Shown here in pieces: positions 9,157-24,967 of a stretch of 53,578 bases of DNA. The notes under the pieces are model-generated. The model saw only the letters and a program-made list of their open reading frames with translations. It did not search any database and had not been told where the DNA came from. The position numbers and the translations under genes are program-made. Within the stretch, counting starts at the first letter, position 1. Each line of letters opens with the position of its first letter. This DNA is from Acidimicrobiia bacterium (GTDB lineage: Bacteria > Acidobacteriota > Terriglobia > Bryobacterales > Bryobacteraceae), in the NCBI GenBank assembly GCA_016871315.1, contig VFZE01000042.1, forward strand, positions 1-53,578, in the 5' to 3' direction.

Positions 9157-10866
9157 TCAAAGTTCCATGTCGCTCATCCAGGTTTTCACCACCTGAACCA
9201 TAGACCCGGGGTCTTTCTTGGAAATCTCCGCCAGCTGTTTCGCCAGCACTTCCGTTTTCTTGGTAGTTGCCGCCGGCAGCTTCAATTGAATGGAACTGAG
9301 AATCTCAGCTTCCTGCTTCTGCCGGTTGGCCATCTGGCTGGCCACCTGCTGCTCAATCTGCTGATCAAGGCTGGCCCTGTCCGCCGCCGCGCCGGCCACC
9401 AATGCTTTCCGGCCCTCGACACTGACCTTGGATTTGTTCCGGCGCAGCAACTTGATCAGCAGGAAAAGCACCATCAACAGCACCACCAGAAGGCCCCCGC
9501 CGAGGGAGCCGAGCACTACCATGTCCTTCTTCTGCCAGGCGTTCAGGATCCACGCCGGCACCTGGATGACGGTACCCGTCTGGGCGCCCGGAGCCGGATC
9601 GGACGGCGGCGGCGTCCACGATAGCGTGCTCTCAAACGGCAGGGTCTCGACGATGATCTGGTCGCCCCGGTCGACCTGCAACCCCACAACGCCCGAGACC
9701 AGCTCACGGGTCGCCTTCAACCGCTCCGCCGAAGGCGGCTCGACGATACGCTTAGCCTTCGCCCCTGTCCCTTCAAACCTCACCTGGTGATCCAGCAGTA
9801 CTGCCACCGAAACTCGCTTGACGGCTCCCTGCGGCAGCCGCGTGCGCTTCACCAGCCGGCTGGAAGCGTAAGCAATGTTCTCGGTGCGCCGCGTTACGCC
9901 CTGTCCGGCCAGTCCAGGCCTCGATGTGGGGCGAGGAAGATTCGATGCCGTCCCGGGAACTCCGGAGGGTTGTCCCGCCCCGGCGACATCCTCGGTGCGT
10001 TGCGAGGCGGTCATAACAGAACGGCCAGGATCGAAGCTCTCCTCGCTCTGCTCGCCGCTGGTAAGATCGCATTCCACGGAAACTCCGGCGCGGTATTTTT
10101 CCGGCCCCAACAACGGTTCCAGCGTATTGTGGATTTTCCCCAATAAATCGCGCTCGATCGTGCGCCGGTAGTCGAGCATCGCTTCGCTTAGCCCATCGGC
10201 ATCCCCCATCCCATTCTGAGCCCGTGGCCGGTTGAGCAGGTTTCCCCGGACATCCAGCAGCGTGACCATCTCCGGCGCCAGCCCTTCCACGGCGCTCGAC
10301 ACCAGATGCACGATTGCCTGCACGTTCTGCGGCGACAGCTTAGTTCCGGTCCGCAGGGTCACCAGCACGCTGGCCTTCGCCGGCCGGCGGTTCTCCAGAA
10401 AGACCGATTCCTTGGGTTGAGTCAGATGCACGCGCGCCTTTTCGATCTCGGCCAGCGCCATCACGCTGCGCTCCAGCTCTCCCTCCAGCGCGCGGTGATA
10501 GTTGATCTGCTCGGTGAACTCCGTTGCTCCGAAGTTCGTCTTGTCAAACAGCTCAAAGCCGATCCGCCCGCTCTTAGGCAGGCCGGCACCTGCCATCTGC
10601 AGGCGAAGGTCGGGGATACGCGCGGAGGGGACCTTAACCGAGGCGCCGTCCTGGCTCAGCCGGTACTCCACGCCGGTTTCCTTCAGTCTGGCGACCACTG
10701 CCGAGGCATCCTCGGCCGCTAGGTTCGAGTACAGAAGCTGGAAATCGCGCTCCTTGTTCCAGCGCAGAAAGAGCAGAAGGCCCCCCGCGACGGCCACGGC
10801 AGCCAGGGCGAGGGTGATCTTCTGGCGCAAACTGAAGCTGGCGAAAAGCCGCAGGATCTGTTCCAT
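9157..10866 (-). CDS. fliF: Flagellar MS-ring protein FliF
   Basis: FliF builds the membrane MS ring on which the whole flagellum is assembled. The 569-residue chain shows one N-terminal transmembrane helix (about 16-34), two ring-building motifs typical of secretin/YscJ-like proteins (LLYSNLAAEDASAVVARL, and the section with FGATEFTEQINYHRALEGEL near 110-135), a long Pro/Ser/Gly-rich periplasmic linker (about 275-335) and a second transmembrane helix (about 452-475). The C-terminal tail, including KKDPGSMVQVVKTWM, binds FliG, which is encoded next. Length and architecture are standard. Confidence 0.97.
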   Translation of the reverse strand: MEQILRLFASFSLRQKITLALAAVAVAGGLLLFLRWNKERDFQLLYSNLAAEDASAVVARLKETGVEYRLSQDGASVKVPSARIPDLRLQMAGAGLPKSGRIGFELFDKTNFGATEFTEQINYHRALEGELERSVMALAEIEKARVHLTQPKESVFLENRRPAKASVLVTLRTGTKLSPQNVQAIVHLVSSAVEGLAPEMVTLLDVRGNLLNRPRAQNGMGDADGLSEAMLDYRRTIERDLLGKIHNTLEPLLGPEKYRAGVSVECDLTSGEQSEESFDPGRSVMTASQRTEDVAGAGQPSGVPGTASNLPRPTSRPGLAGQGVTRRTENIAYASSRLVKRTRLPQGAVKRVSVAVLLDHQVRFEGTGAKAKRIVEPPSAERLKATRELVSGVVGLQVDRGDQIIVETLPFESTLSWTPPPSDPAPGAQTGTVIQVPAWILNAWQKKDMVVLGSLGGGLLVVLLMVLFLLIKLLRRNKSKVSVEGRKALVAGAAADRASLDQQIEQQVASQMANRQKQEAEILSSIQLKLPAATTKKTEVLAKQLAEISKKDPGSMVQVVKTWMSDMEL

Positions 10867-10914
10867 GGACTTGGGGGTGCGTCAGGAAACTCTGGGAGTC
10901 GAGACGGGACTCCG

Positions 10915-11217
10915 CTAGACCTGCATCCTCATGATCTCCTGATAGGCCTGCACCACCTTGTTCTTGGCTTGCAGGAACAGCTCAAAGCTCAGCTCGGCCT
11001 GTTGAGCCGCCATCACTACTTTGTGAACCTCCTCATCCTCGCCGGAGAGAAAACGGTCGATCTTCTGCTCGCTGTCGACGCGGAAATTCTCCACGCGGTG
11101 AATCGCCTCGTTCAGCATCGAGGCGAATCCGCCGGAGGTGGAAACCCCTGTTTCCGGCATCTTGACTGGCGCGATAGCGGGAATCTGAGATGAAATCGAA
11201 GAAATTGGGTCTGGCAT
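10915..11217 (-). CDS. fliE: Flagellar hook-basal body complex protein FliE
   Basis: FliE is the small adaptor that joins the MS ring to the rod; it is the first rod-side protein exported. The C-terminal half carries the family pattern FLQAKNKVVQAYQEIMRMQV, ending exactly at the stop. I chose the ATG at 11217, which has AGGAG four bases upstream and gives 100 residues, the usual size. A longer alternative starts at a GTG at 11244 that overlaps the flgC stop as GTGA and would add nine residues. A short gap of 48 bases separates fliE from fliF. Confidence 0.9.
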   Translation of the reverse strand: MPDPISSISSQIPAIAPVKMPETGVSTSGGFASMLNEAIHRVENFRVDSEQKIDRFLSGEDEEVHKVVMAAQQAELSFELFLQAKNKVVQAYQEIMRMQV

Positions 11218-11240
11218 GGGGCTCCTGGAGAGAAAGTGGG

Positions 11241-11678
11241 TCACTTCATCAGATCAATCGAGCGGTGGATCATGTCCTTGATGGCCGTCATGGCGCTCAC
11301 ATTGGCCTGGTACTGACGCGAGGCTCCCATCAGGTCCACCATGTCCTCGGCGGGATTGCCGCGCGGAAAAGCGACGTATCCGCTGGCGTCGGCGTCCGGA
11401 TGTCCCGGCAAGTAGCGTTTCTCCGGCTCCCGGTTGTCCTCGATTACCTGACTCACCTCCACTCCCTGCACCTGAGGTCCCAGTGCATTCTGGAACATGG
11501 AGGAGAATGCCGATGTCGTCGGCGCCGAGTTGAACACCACCTCCTTGCGCCGGTACGGTCCGCCTTCCGGCGTGCGTGTGGTGTCGGCGTTGGCCATATT
11601 CTCCACTAGAACCTCGGCGCGCGCCCTCTGTGCCGCCATGCCGCTGGCGCTCACCGACATCAGAGCAAATAAACTCAT
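11241..11678 (-). CDS. flgC: Flagellar basal-body rod protein FlgC
   Basis: FlgC is one of the proximal rod proteins and is exported across the inner membrane by the flagellar apparatus. The N-terminus has the helical rod-protein pattern ending in VENMANADTTRTPEGGPYRRK (residues 25-45; the family signature is around ANxxT). The C-terminus has the matching NVSAMTAIKDMIHRSIDLMK helix, and the central GYVAFPRGNPAEDMVDLM element is the FlgC hallmark. The 145-residue length is normal. The start overlaps the flgB stop as ATGA. Confidence 0.95.
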   Translation of the reverse strand: MSLFALMSVSASGMAAQRARAEVLVENMANADTTRTPEGGPYRRKEVVFNSAPTTSAFSSMFQNALGPQVQGVEVSQVIEDNREPEKRYLPGHPDADASGYVAFPRGNPAEDMVDLMGASRQYQANVSAMTAIKDMIHRSIDLMK

Positions 11679-12013
11679 CCGTTTCTGCCCTCCGAGATGG
11701 CGGACCGGATCCGCCGGAAATGCGACCGCATCAGATTGGAGGCCACGTTGAACCGCATGCTGTTTTCCGCCAGCAGCCGCGACTCCCGGTCCAGGCTGAC
11801 GTTGTTGCCGTCGTTGCGCGCCTTCATTCCCGAAGGCTCAATCACATTGGGACGGGTGCCTTCCAGCGCGCTCATGAACTCGAACTGGAAATCGATGTCC
11901 TTCGTCTTGTAGCCCGGCGTGCCGGCGTTGGCGATATTGGAGGCCACCAGCTTCTGGCGGGTGCTCAACAGATCCATGTAGCGTTCCAGGTTTCCACTCA
12001 GCCGGTCAACCAT
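11675..12013 (-). CDS. flgB: Flagellar basal-body rod protein FlgB
   Basis: FlgB is a proximal rod protein and the first gene of this flagellar operon. The signature QKLVASNIANAGTPGYKTKDIDF lies near residues 20-42. I chose the ATG at 12013 because it yields the normal start MVDRLSGNLERYMDLL and has GGGGGTG seven bases upstream; a TTG at 12032-12034 in the same frame would add seven residues. A near-perfect sigma-54 promoter lies about 60 bases upstream. The gene order flgB-flgC-fliE-fliF-fliG-fliH-fliI-fliJ is a common arrangement for early (class II) flagellar genes. fliK, fliM, fliN and the export gate genes are not in this window. Confidence 0.95.
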   Translation of the reverse strand: MVDRLSGNLERYMDLLSTRQKLVASNIANAGTPGYKTKDIDFQFEFMSALEGTRPNVIEPSGMKARNDGNNVSLDRESRLLAENSMRFNVASNLMRSHFRRIRSAISEGRNG

Positions 12014-12073
12014 GGCAAACACCCCCGTGCGCAAAAGGCATTACGTTGTCCGATCCTTCCTGGCGCTTTTGGG

Positions 12074-12089
12074 AGCAACTACATTGCCA
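12074..12089 (-). promoter_or_regulatory. Sigma-54 promoter of the flagellar operon
   Basis: Read on the minus strand this is TGGCAATGTAGTTGCT. The GG and GC dinucleotides of the -24 and -12 elements are exactly 12 bases apart, and TGGCA and TTGCT both match the RpoN consensus. Transcription would start near 12063, about 50 bases before flgB. A sigma-54 activator would be required; one such protein is encoded at 40434-41423, but a link is only inference. Confidence 0.75.
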
Positions 12090-12239
12090 TAATGGGCGAA
12101 GCCCTGCCGCCGATAAGATTACGGGCTTTTACCCCCTCCAGCGGAGACAAAAACTTGCCGCCGATCCAAGGAAATGCCGGTTTGGATCAATTAGGAAGAA
12201 ATAAGGTCCCGAACTGAAACACGGCGCGAAACGCCGAGT

Positions 12240-13208
12240 CTAGCGGGAAACCGCCGAGAGCCGGCCGAGCGAATGCAGGCGTTCGAAGATCGCGATCGTG
12301 CCTCCGATTCCGTCATCCAGGGGCGTCGAAGGCAGCCCGGGAATCGCCGCATGCAGGGCAGAGGCGTCCATCCGGTAACTTACCGGCACCTGCGGACCTT
12401 CCGCACTGATCAAGCCAGCGGCCCGCGGCAAATGCTTCTCCAGCAGAGCCACAAACTCCCCCATCTCCACCACAGTCCCCGCCAGGTTGAAGACGTGCGC
12501 GCCCTCAAGGCCGCTGGTAGCCGACCGCACGAATGCCGCCGCAACGTCCTCGACATATTGCAGATCCATGTGGCCGGAGACGCGGATCTGAAACCGCTGC
12601 CCGAGCACCGCGGCGCGGATCGCCAGCGTCGGATCGGCCGTGAGCCCGCTGTCGCGGCCCGCGCCGTATACCGTCCACGGCCGCAGCCCGACGCTCGAGA
12701 TCCCGTTAGAGCTGTAGAAGACACGCGCATTGCCTTCATTGGCCTGCTTGAACACGCCGTAGTGCGTACCCGGCAGTAGCGGATCGCGCTCGCTCAGACT
12801 GCGCGCCCCGTATGCCTCCTCCGGCCCCCACACCGCCGAAGAAGATGCATATACGATCCGCACGGGCCGCCCCGCGTCCCGCGCCGCCTCGAACACGTTC
12901 AGCGTTCCGATCACGTTGATCATCCCACCCGCGACCGGCTGCGCCTGGCAGAAAGGCATCAGCACCGCGGCCAGGTGAATGACGTGCGTGATCTGCTCCT
13001 CTGCAACCAGTTTCTTCACGCGCGCCGTGTCGCACAGATCGCCCTGAACGACGCGCAGCCGCTGTTCCCCTTTTCCCTCCCAGATCAGCCGCAGGCGCGT
13101 CAGTTCAGCGGCCTGATCAAACGCGACCACTTCATGGCCCGTCTCCAGCAGCAGCTTCAATGTCCAGGCGCCGATACAGCCCTGGGCTCCGGTGACCAGA
13201 AAACGCAT
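12240..13208 (-). CDS. NAD-dependent epimerase/dehydratase family protein
   Basis: This is a 322-residue extended short-chain dehydrogenase/reductase of the nucleotide-sugar epimerase type. The NAD-binding motif is GAQGCIGAW (residues 7-15), and the catalytic Ser and Tyr-xxx-Lys appear as YASSSAVWG near 123 and HYGVFK near 150. The Asp of the adenine pocket is in VVAFDQA near residue 33. Related proteins act on nucleotide sugars or other sugar substrates, so a role in polysaccharide precursor supply is possible. The gene stands alone between the flagellar operon and the zinc-ribbon genes. A -10-like TAGCGT (13215-13220) lies six bases before its ATG and no Shine-Dalgarno is seen. Confidence 0.85.
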   Translation of the reverse strand: MRFLVTGAQGCIGAWTLKLLLETGHEVVAFDQAAELTRLRLIWEGKGEQRLRVVQGDLCDTARVKKLVAEEQITHVIHLAAVLMPFCQAQPVAGGMINVIGTLNVFEAARDAGRPVRIVYASSSAVWGPEEAYGARSLSERDPLLPGTHYGVFKQANEGNARVFYSSNGISSVGLRPWTVYGAGRDSGLTADPTLAIRAAVLGQRFQIRVSGHMDLQYVEDVAAAFVRSATSGLEGAHVFNLAGTVVEMGEFVALLEKHLPRAAGLISAEGPQVPVSYRMDASALHAAIPGLPSTPLDDGIGGTIAIFERLHSLGRLSAVSR

Positions 13209-13237
13209 CGTTCCACGCTAGCACAGCTGCCGGGCGT

Positions 13238-13435
13238 CTACGGCCAGATCCGCCGGAACCGGTGGAAGCACTGATGGCAGCGCAACGCTTTGATGCCGAT
13301 CAACGAAAGCAGGTAGTCGGCCGTGATCTGCTTGCTCGATCCGTACACACGGCTCGACATGCATTTCGGGCATTGCACGCCGGCGCGCACCATCTTTCGA
13401 GGCGGCTGTGTCAAGGCATTGGAGTGAGTCGACAT
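13238..13435 (-). CDS. Small zinc-ribbon protein, unknown function
   Basis: This is a 65-residue basic protein with two CxxC knuckles, CPKC (about residues 22-25) and CHQC (about 53-56), separated by about 27 residues, enough for one four-cysteine zinc ribbon. The ending CHQCFHRFRR has the pattern of small acidobacterial zinc-ribbon proteins in which a hydrophobic helix (LLSLIGIKAL) sits between the knuckles. It is divergent from another zinc-ribbon gene about 110 bases away. No function is known to me; RNA, DNA or protein binding are all possible. The gene could be missed by automatic calling because a longer shadow frame covers it. Confidence 0.6.
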   Translation of the reverse strand: MSTHSNALTQPPRKMVRAGVQCPKCMSSRVYGSSKQITADYLLSLIGIKALRCHQCFHRFRRIWP

Positions 13436-13514
13436 AATGGCTTTCGACAGTAGTGGCCTGGGCCACCGGCTTTTCTCGAAAAACCATTTCCCCCACGTTA
13501 TGTAGTGCGTTTGC

Positions 13515-13520
13515 TATCAT
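13515..13520 (+). promoter_or_regulatory. Extended -10 element for the second zinc-ribbon gene
   Basis: TATCAT preceded by TGC forms an extended -10 motif. Transcription would begin close to 13527, where a TTG opens the reading frame, or 21 bases before the ATG at 13548. No -35 match is visible. Confidence 0.35.
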
Positions 13521-13547
13521 CGCGGTTTGACCTCGGCCCCAGTCCAA

Positions 13548-13835
13548 ATGAGCTGCCCCAAATGTGGCTCGAGAGCAATCGTATATAGCTGCGAGCCCAA
13601 GTGCTGCTTCAACCACGTCTGCTCGGACTGCACCAGTACATTCCAACCCGCCACCGAAGCCACCGGCGGTAAGCTCACCGGTGTCGCCCCGCCCGACCCG
13701 CTTCCCGATTGCACCGAACCGGCCGCCCCTTGCACGAAGTGCGAATCCATTGCCGTGTTCCAGCTGGACGACGGCCGTCTCGTCTGTACCGACTGTGGCA
13801 CGCTGCTGCGGTTGCTCTACACCGAAGTGGCGTAG
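13548..13835 (+). CDS. Two-ribbon zinc-binding protein, unknown function
   Basis: This is a 95-residue protein rich in cysteines arranged as two zinc-ribbon units. The first uses CPKC at residues 3-6 and C-xx-C near 25-28, with additional cysteines in EPKCC. The second uses CTKC near 67-70 and CTDCG near 84-88. The segment between them is acidic and Pro-rich, like a linker. The frame also opens from a TTG at 13527 (seven residues longer) right at the predicted transcription start, so the true start is uncertain. It is divergent from another small zinc-ribbon gene and converges on rpoC. I recognise the general type as a conserved acidobacterial hypothetical; no function is assigned. Confidence 0.65.
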   Translation: MSCPKCGSRAIVYSCEPKCCFNHVCSDCTSTFQPATEATGGKLTGVAPPDPLPDCTEPAAPCTKCESIAVFQLDDGRLVCTDCGTLLRLLYTEVA

Positions 13836-13852
13836 GACTTCCCGGCAACCGC
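13808..13852. other. Nested inverted repeat between convergent genes
   Basis: GCGGTTGC (13808-13815) pairs with GCAACCGC (13845-13852), and an inner CTACACC/GGCGTAG stem closes a GAAGT-containing loop. It spans the end of the zinc-ribbon gene and the gap before the rpoC stop. It has no T run on either side, so it is at best a 3' end-protecting structure or a Rho-assisted stop for both converging transcripts. Confidence 0.3.
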
Positions 13853-13860
13853 TTGGCTGC

Positions 13861-18093
<4,233 letters not shown>

Positions 18094-18108
18094 AGAGGCC
18101 TCCTTCAA

Positions 18109-22425
<4,317 letters not shown>

Positions 22426-22450
22426 TCTTCACTCCCTAAAAATGGCCAAA

Positions 22451-22469
22451 CGGCTCCTCAGGAGAGCCG
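22451..22469 (-). other. Hairpin just upstream of rpoB
   Basis: CGGCTC and GAGCCG form a six-pair stem around a seven-base loop, and on the minus strand the hairpin is followed by TTTGGCCATTTTT and then the rpoB Shine-Dalgarno sequence. It has the shape of a weak intrinsic terminator or attenuator. A second small hairpin (GTCCC/GGGAC, 22484-22496) lies next to it. The rest of 22426-22752 shows no convincing gene. Confidence 0.35.
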
Positions 22470-22752
22470 ATAGATGGCGAGGCGTCCCGGCGGGACATCC
22501 CCGGTGTCAACAAGGCGTAGCCGAAGCGAAGCCGGACGGCGGGCTCCACAACGGTGTCCGGAAAAAGGAACAGACCGGATGGGATCGACAAACGCACGAA
22601 GGGTGGGATAGAGATCGAGGGGCGACCTCAAGCGGAGAACGGAAAGGCAAAACAGTGTACGCCGCAGGCCCAGGCACACTGCAACCGATTGAGGGAAAGA
22701 AAAGGTTCACGTGCGCAAAGTTCCGAGTATCGATCCGGCCGAAATCATTACA

Positions 22753-22781
22753 AGTCTAACAAACGTCAAGGGTGACGTCAA
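22753..22781 (-). promoter_or_regulatory. Possible internal promoter for rpoBC
   Basis: On the minus strand TTGACG (22776-22781) is followed after exactly 17 bases by TAGACT (22753-22758). The -35 matches consensus at five of six positions and the -10 at four of six. Transcription would start near 22745 and give a leader of about 320 bases before rpoB. Confidence 0.45.
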
Positions 22782-22847
22782 ATAAAGCCGCCCCCGTCCG
22801 CCGGCGGGCAGTAGAGGGGTGGCCAGGTCTTTTCTGAAAAGGGCGGC
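22780..22847 (-). terminator. Possible terminator or attenuator after rplL
   Basis: GCCGCCC immediately after the rplL stop (22841-22847) can pair with GGGCGGC at 22787-22793, with a smaller CCGCC/GGCGG hairpin inside the 47-base loop, and the second arm is followed by TTTATTT (22780-22786) on the minus strand. Partial termination here would raise L7/L12 output relative to RNA polymerase, as is known for this operon in other bacteria. The large loop makes the call tentative. Confidence 0.35.
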
Positions 22848-22848
22848 G

Positions 22849-23229
22849 CTACTTGATTTCGACAGTGGCGCCGGCCTCGGTAAACTTCTTCTTGATGGAT
22901 TCTGCTTCGTCCTTGTTGACGCCTTCCTTGATTGGCTTGGGAGCGCCGTCCACGAGATCCTTGGCTTCCTTGAGTCCGAGGCTGGTGACTTCGCGCACCA
23001 CCTTAATCACGTTGATCTTGTTGCCGCCGACAGCGGCGAGGATAACGTCGAACTCGGTCTTCTCCTCGGCCGCCGGAGCTGCCGCTCCACCGGCCGCCGG
23101 CGCGGCAACGGCAACAGCGGCCGCGGCCGCCGATACGCCGAGCTTTTCCTCGAGAAGCTTTACCAGGCTGGAAGCTTCCAGCAGGGTCAAGCCCTGAATC
23201 TGATCTGCAATCGCGTTGATGTCCGCCAT
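22849..23229 (-). CDS. rplL: 50S ribosomal protein L7/L12
   Basis: L7/L12 forms the multi-copy stalk that recruits translation factors to the ribosome. The 126 residues show the normal plan: an N-terminal dimerisation domain (about 1-32), an Ala/Gly/Pro-rich hinge (about 33-55, with runs of Ala), and the globular C-terminal domain with [36 protein letters not shown] and GATVEIK at the end. It follows rplJ by 81 bases, as expected, since L10 binds L7/L12 dimers. Confidence 0.98.
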   Translation of the reverse strand: MADINAIADQIQGLTLLEASSLVKLLEEKLGVSAAAAAVAVAAPAAGGAAAPAAEEKTEFDVILAAVGGNKINVIKVVREVTSLGLKEAKDLVDGAPKPIKEGVNKDEAESIKKKFTEAGATVEIK

Positions 23230-23310
23230 GTTTGCTTTATTTCACTCCTGAGTTAGTTGAAATTCATTCCATCCGGCCTGCGCCGGATGCTTTGCCCGGG
23301 CGGTTGGCGC

Positions 23311-23838
23311 CTAGGCGGAAAACTTGTTCTCCTTGACACCCTGGTCGACGACCACGGCAAGGTTGCGACCCACGCCATTCATGACTGTCACCAGCCGCTG
23401 GGCGGGAGCATTGATCAAATACAGCAATTTCGCGAGCACCTCTTCGCGCGAGGGCATGGTGGCCAGCGCCTCGATCGACTTGACATCGAAGACGCGGCCT
23501 TCCACGAGTCCGGCCTTGAAGGTGAAGGTGTCATTGGTTTTCGCGTAAGCAGTGAGCGCCTTTGCCAGAGCCACCGGGTCGGTGGATGTGTAGGCGATCG
23601 AGCACATGCCCTTGAGGCCTGAAACCAGCGGTTCCACAGGGGTGCCGGCGCCGGCGCGCTCGGCGAGCGTGTTCTTGATCACCTTGTAACGTCCGCCGGC
23701 CTGGCGGACCGTCTTGCGCAATTCGTAATCCTGCTCCACGGTGATCTTTGCAAAGCCGGCTACGAACAGATGCTCGGCCGACTCAAACACCTGGTGAAGC
23801 GCCTGAATGTCTTCCTTTTTTTCCGGTTTCTTCTTCAT
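23311..23838 (-). CDS. rplJ: 50S ribosomal protein L10
   Basis: L10 anchors the L7/L12 stalk to 23S rRNA and in many bacteria represses its own operon by binding the leader RNA. Family motifs include [23 protein letters not shown] near residues 30-52, [12 protein letters not shown] near 57-68, and [22 protein letters not shown] near 80-100. Of the 175 residues, the C-terminal helix region (about 140-175) binds L7/L12. Only 16 bases separate it from rplA, so a structured L10 leader of the E. coli type does not fit there; any autoregulation would use another site. Confidence 0.98.
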   Translation of the reverse strand: MKKKPEKKEDIQALHQVFESAEHLFVAGFAKITVEQDYELRKTVRQAGGRYKVIKNTLAERAGAGTPVEPLVSGLKGMCSIAYTSTDPVALAKALTAYAKTNDTFTFKAGLVEGRVFDVKSIEALATMPSREEVLAKLLYLINAPAQRLVTVMNGVGRNLAVVVDQGVKENKFSA

Positions 23839-23854
23839 GGTTGCCTCAGTGTGT

Positions 23855-24562
23855 CTATGCGATTCGAAGGTTGAACGGCGTCACATCCAGGCCGATACCG
23901 GGCCCCATGGTGGAACAGACCGTAACGCTGCGCACATACTTGCCCTTGGCCGCGGCAGGCTTTGCCTTGACCACGGCGGTGATGAGAGTGTGCGCATTCT
24001 CCAGAAGTTTGTCGGTGGCAAAGCTGATCTTGCCGACGGGGGCGTGCACAACGCCGGTCTTGTCGACACGGAACTCCACCTTACCGGCCTTGATCTCCTT
24101 CACCGCTTTGCCGACATCGGCGGTAACGGTGCCTGTCTTCGGGTTCGGCATGAGGCCGCGGGGGCCGAGCACCTTACCGAGTTTGCCGACCGAGCGCATC
24201 ATGTCCGGCGTGGCGACGACGGCGTCATAATCGGTCCAGTTCTCGCCCTGGATCTTCTGCACCATGTCGTCTCCGCCGACGAAATCGGCGCCGGCCTCCT
24301 CGGCTTCCTTCACCTTGTCGGCGCCGGCGATGACCAGCACGCGGATGCTTTTGCCGAGTCCGTTGGGAAGAACGACGGTGCCGCGCACCATCTGGTCGGC
24401 GTGCTTGGGATCGACGCCGAGACGCATGTGGACCTCGACCGTCTCGTCAAACTTGGTGAACTTGATCTTCTGCACCAGCGGGACGGCTTCTTCGAGCGAG
24501 TAGTCGCGCTTTTCCACTTGACGCGCGGCGGCAGAGTATTTCTTTCCTGGTTTTTGTGCCAT
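23855..24562 (-). CDS. rplA: 50S ribosomal protein L1
   Basis: L1 forms the mobile L1 stalk near the ribosomal E site and is a translational repressor of the L11 operon in many bacteria. The 235-residue chain has the expected motifs: [37 protein letters not shown] near 30-67, [11 protein letters not shown] near 98-108, and [14 protein letters not shown] near 132-145, the L1 signature. It is normally preceded by rplK, nusG and secE. Here it is the first gene of the operon, and the DNA immediately upstream is unrelated and on the opposite strand. Confidence 0.98.
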   Translation of the reverse strand: MAQKPGKKYSAAARQVEKRDYSLEEAVPLVQKIKFTKFDETVEVHMRLGVDPKHADQMVRGTVVLPNGLGKSIRVLVIAGADKVKEAEEAGADFVGGDDMVQKIQGENWTDYDAVVATPDMMRSVGKLGKVLGPRGLMPNPKTGTVTADVGKAVKEIKAGKVEFRVDKTGVVHAPVGKISFATDKLLENAHTLITAVVKAKPAAAKGKYVRSVTVCSTMGPGIGLDVTPFNLRIA

Positions 24563-24570
24563 GCTGTTGA

Positions 24571-24954
24571 ATGGTCCTAACGGCGAACACTCTCGAGTCT
24601 TTCAACCCGGCGTCCGCCTCCCAATTGGATGATCGCCTTGGAAGACGAAGAATTATTGTAGCACAGGGAACGCCGGGTTGCGCTCCGCTTGCCGTGGATG
24701 CCTCCCTACGCACCAGGGGCAGCCCAAACGTAACCGTCAAGGGCGCACTTTCGGGTCTCTATCCGGACCAGCCGGGCACCGGAACCTACTCCATCCATTC
24801 CGATTGCACGGGCACGTTTACGGTGAACCTTCCCCAAGTGCCTGCGCCGCTGATGAACCGCATCGCGCTGCTGCGTCGTGGCAAGGAGTTCCGCGGCGTC
24901 GTGGTCTCCCCGCAAACGCTCATGATCGGCGTTACCGCGGCCCGTGTGAACTGA
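24571..24954 (+). pseudogene. Remnant of a secreted hypothetical protein gene
   Basis: A frame is open from 24571 to 24954, but its first part lies over the predicted rplA promoter and leader and looks non-coding. Only the last 65 codons (about 24757-24954) look protein-like. They contain GTGTYSIHSDCTGTFTV and a strand-rich end RGKEFRGVVVSPQTLMIGV, a pattern I associate with C-terminal ends of secreted acidobacterial hypothetical proteins. No signal peptide or full domain remains. It is most simply a 3' gene fragment left where the ribosomal protein operon was broken upstream of rplA. It might alternatively be called a 127-residue hypothetical gene. Confidence 0.45.
24655..24663 (-). promoter_or_regulatory. 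Extended -10 promoter of the rplA operon
   Basis: On the minus strand TGC is followed directly by TACAAT, an extended -10 element with five of six consensus bases. Transcription would start near 24648, giving a leader of about 86 bases before rplA. A convincing -35 is not present, which is tolerated by extended -10 promoters. Confidence 0.5.
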
Positions 24955-24967
24955 GCTTCGAGCTACC

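Noticed and set aside
22458-22710. Short minus-strand frames of 67 and 73 codons upstream of rpoB as possible small genes
   Set aside because: Two overlapping frames of similar length with no ribosome binding site and no conserved features; the region is better explained as rpoB leader.
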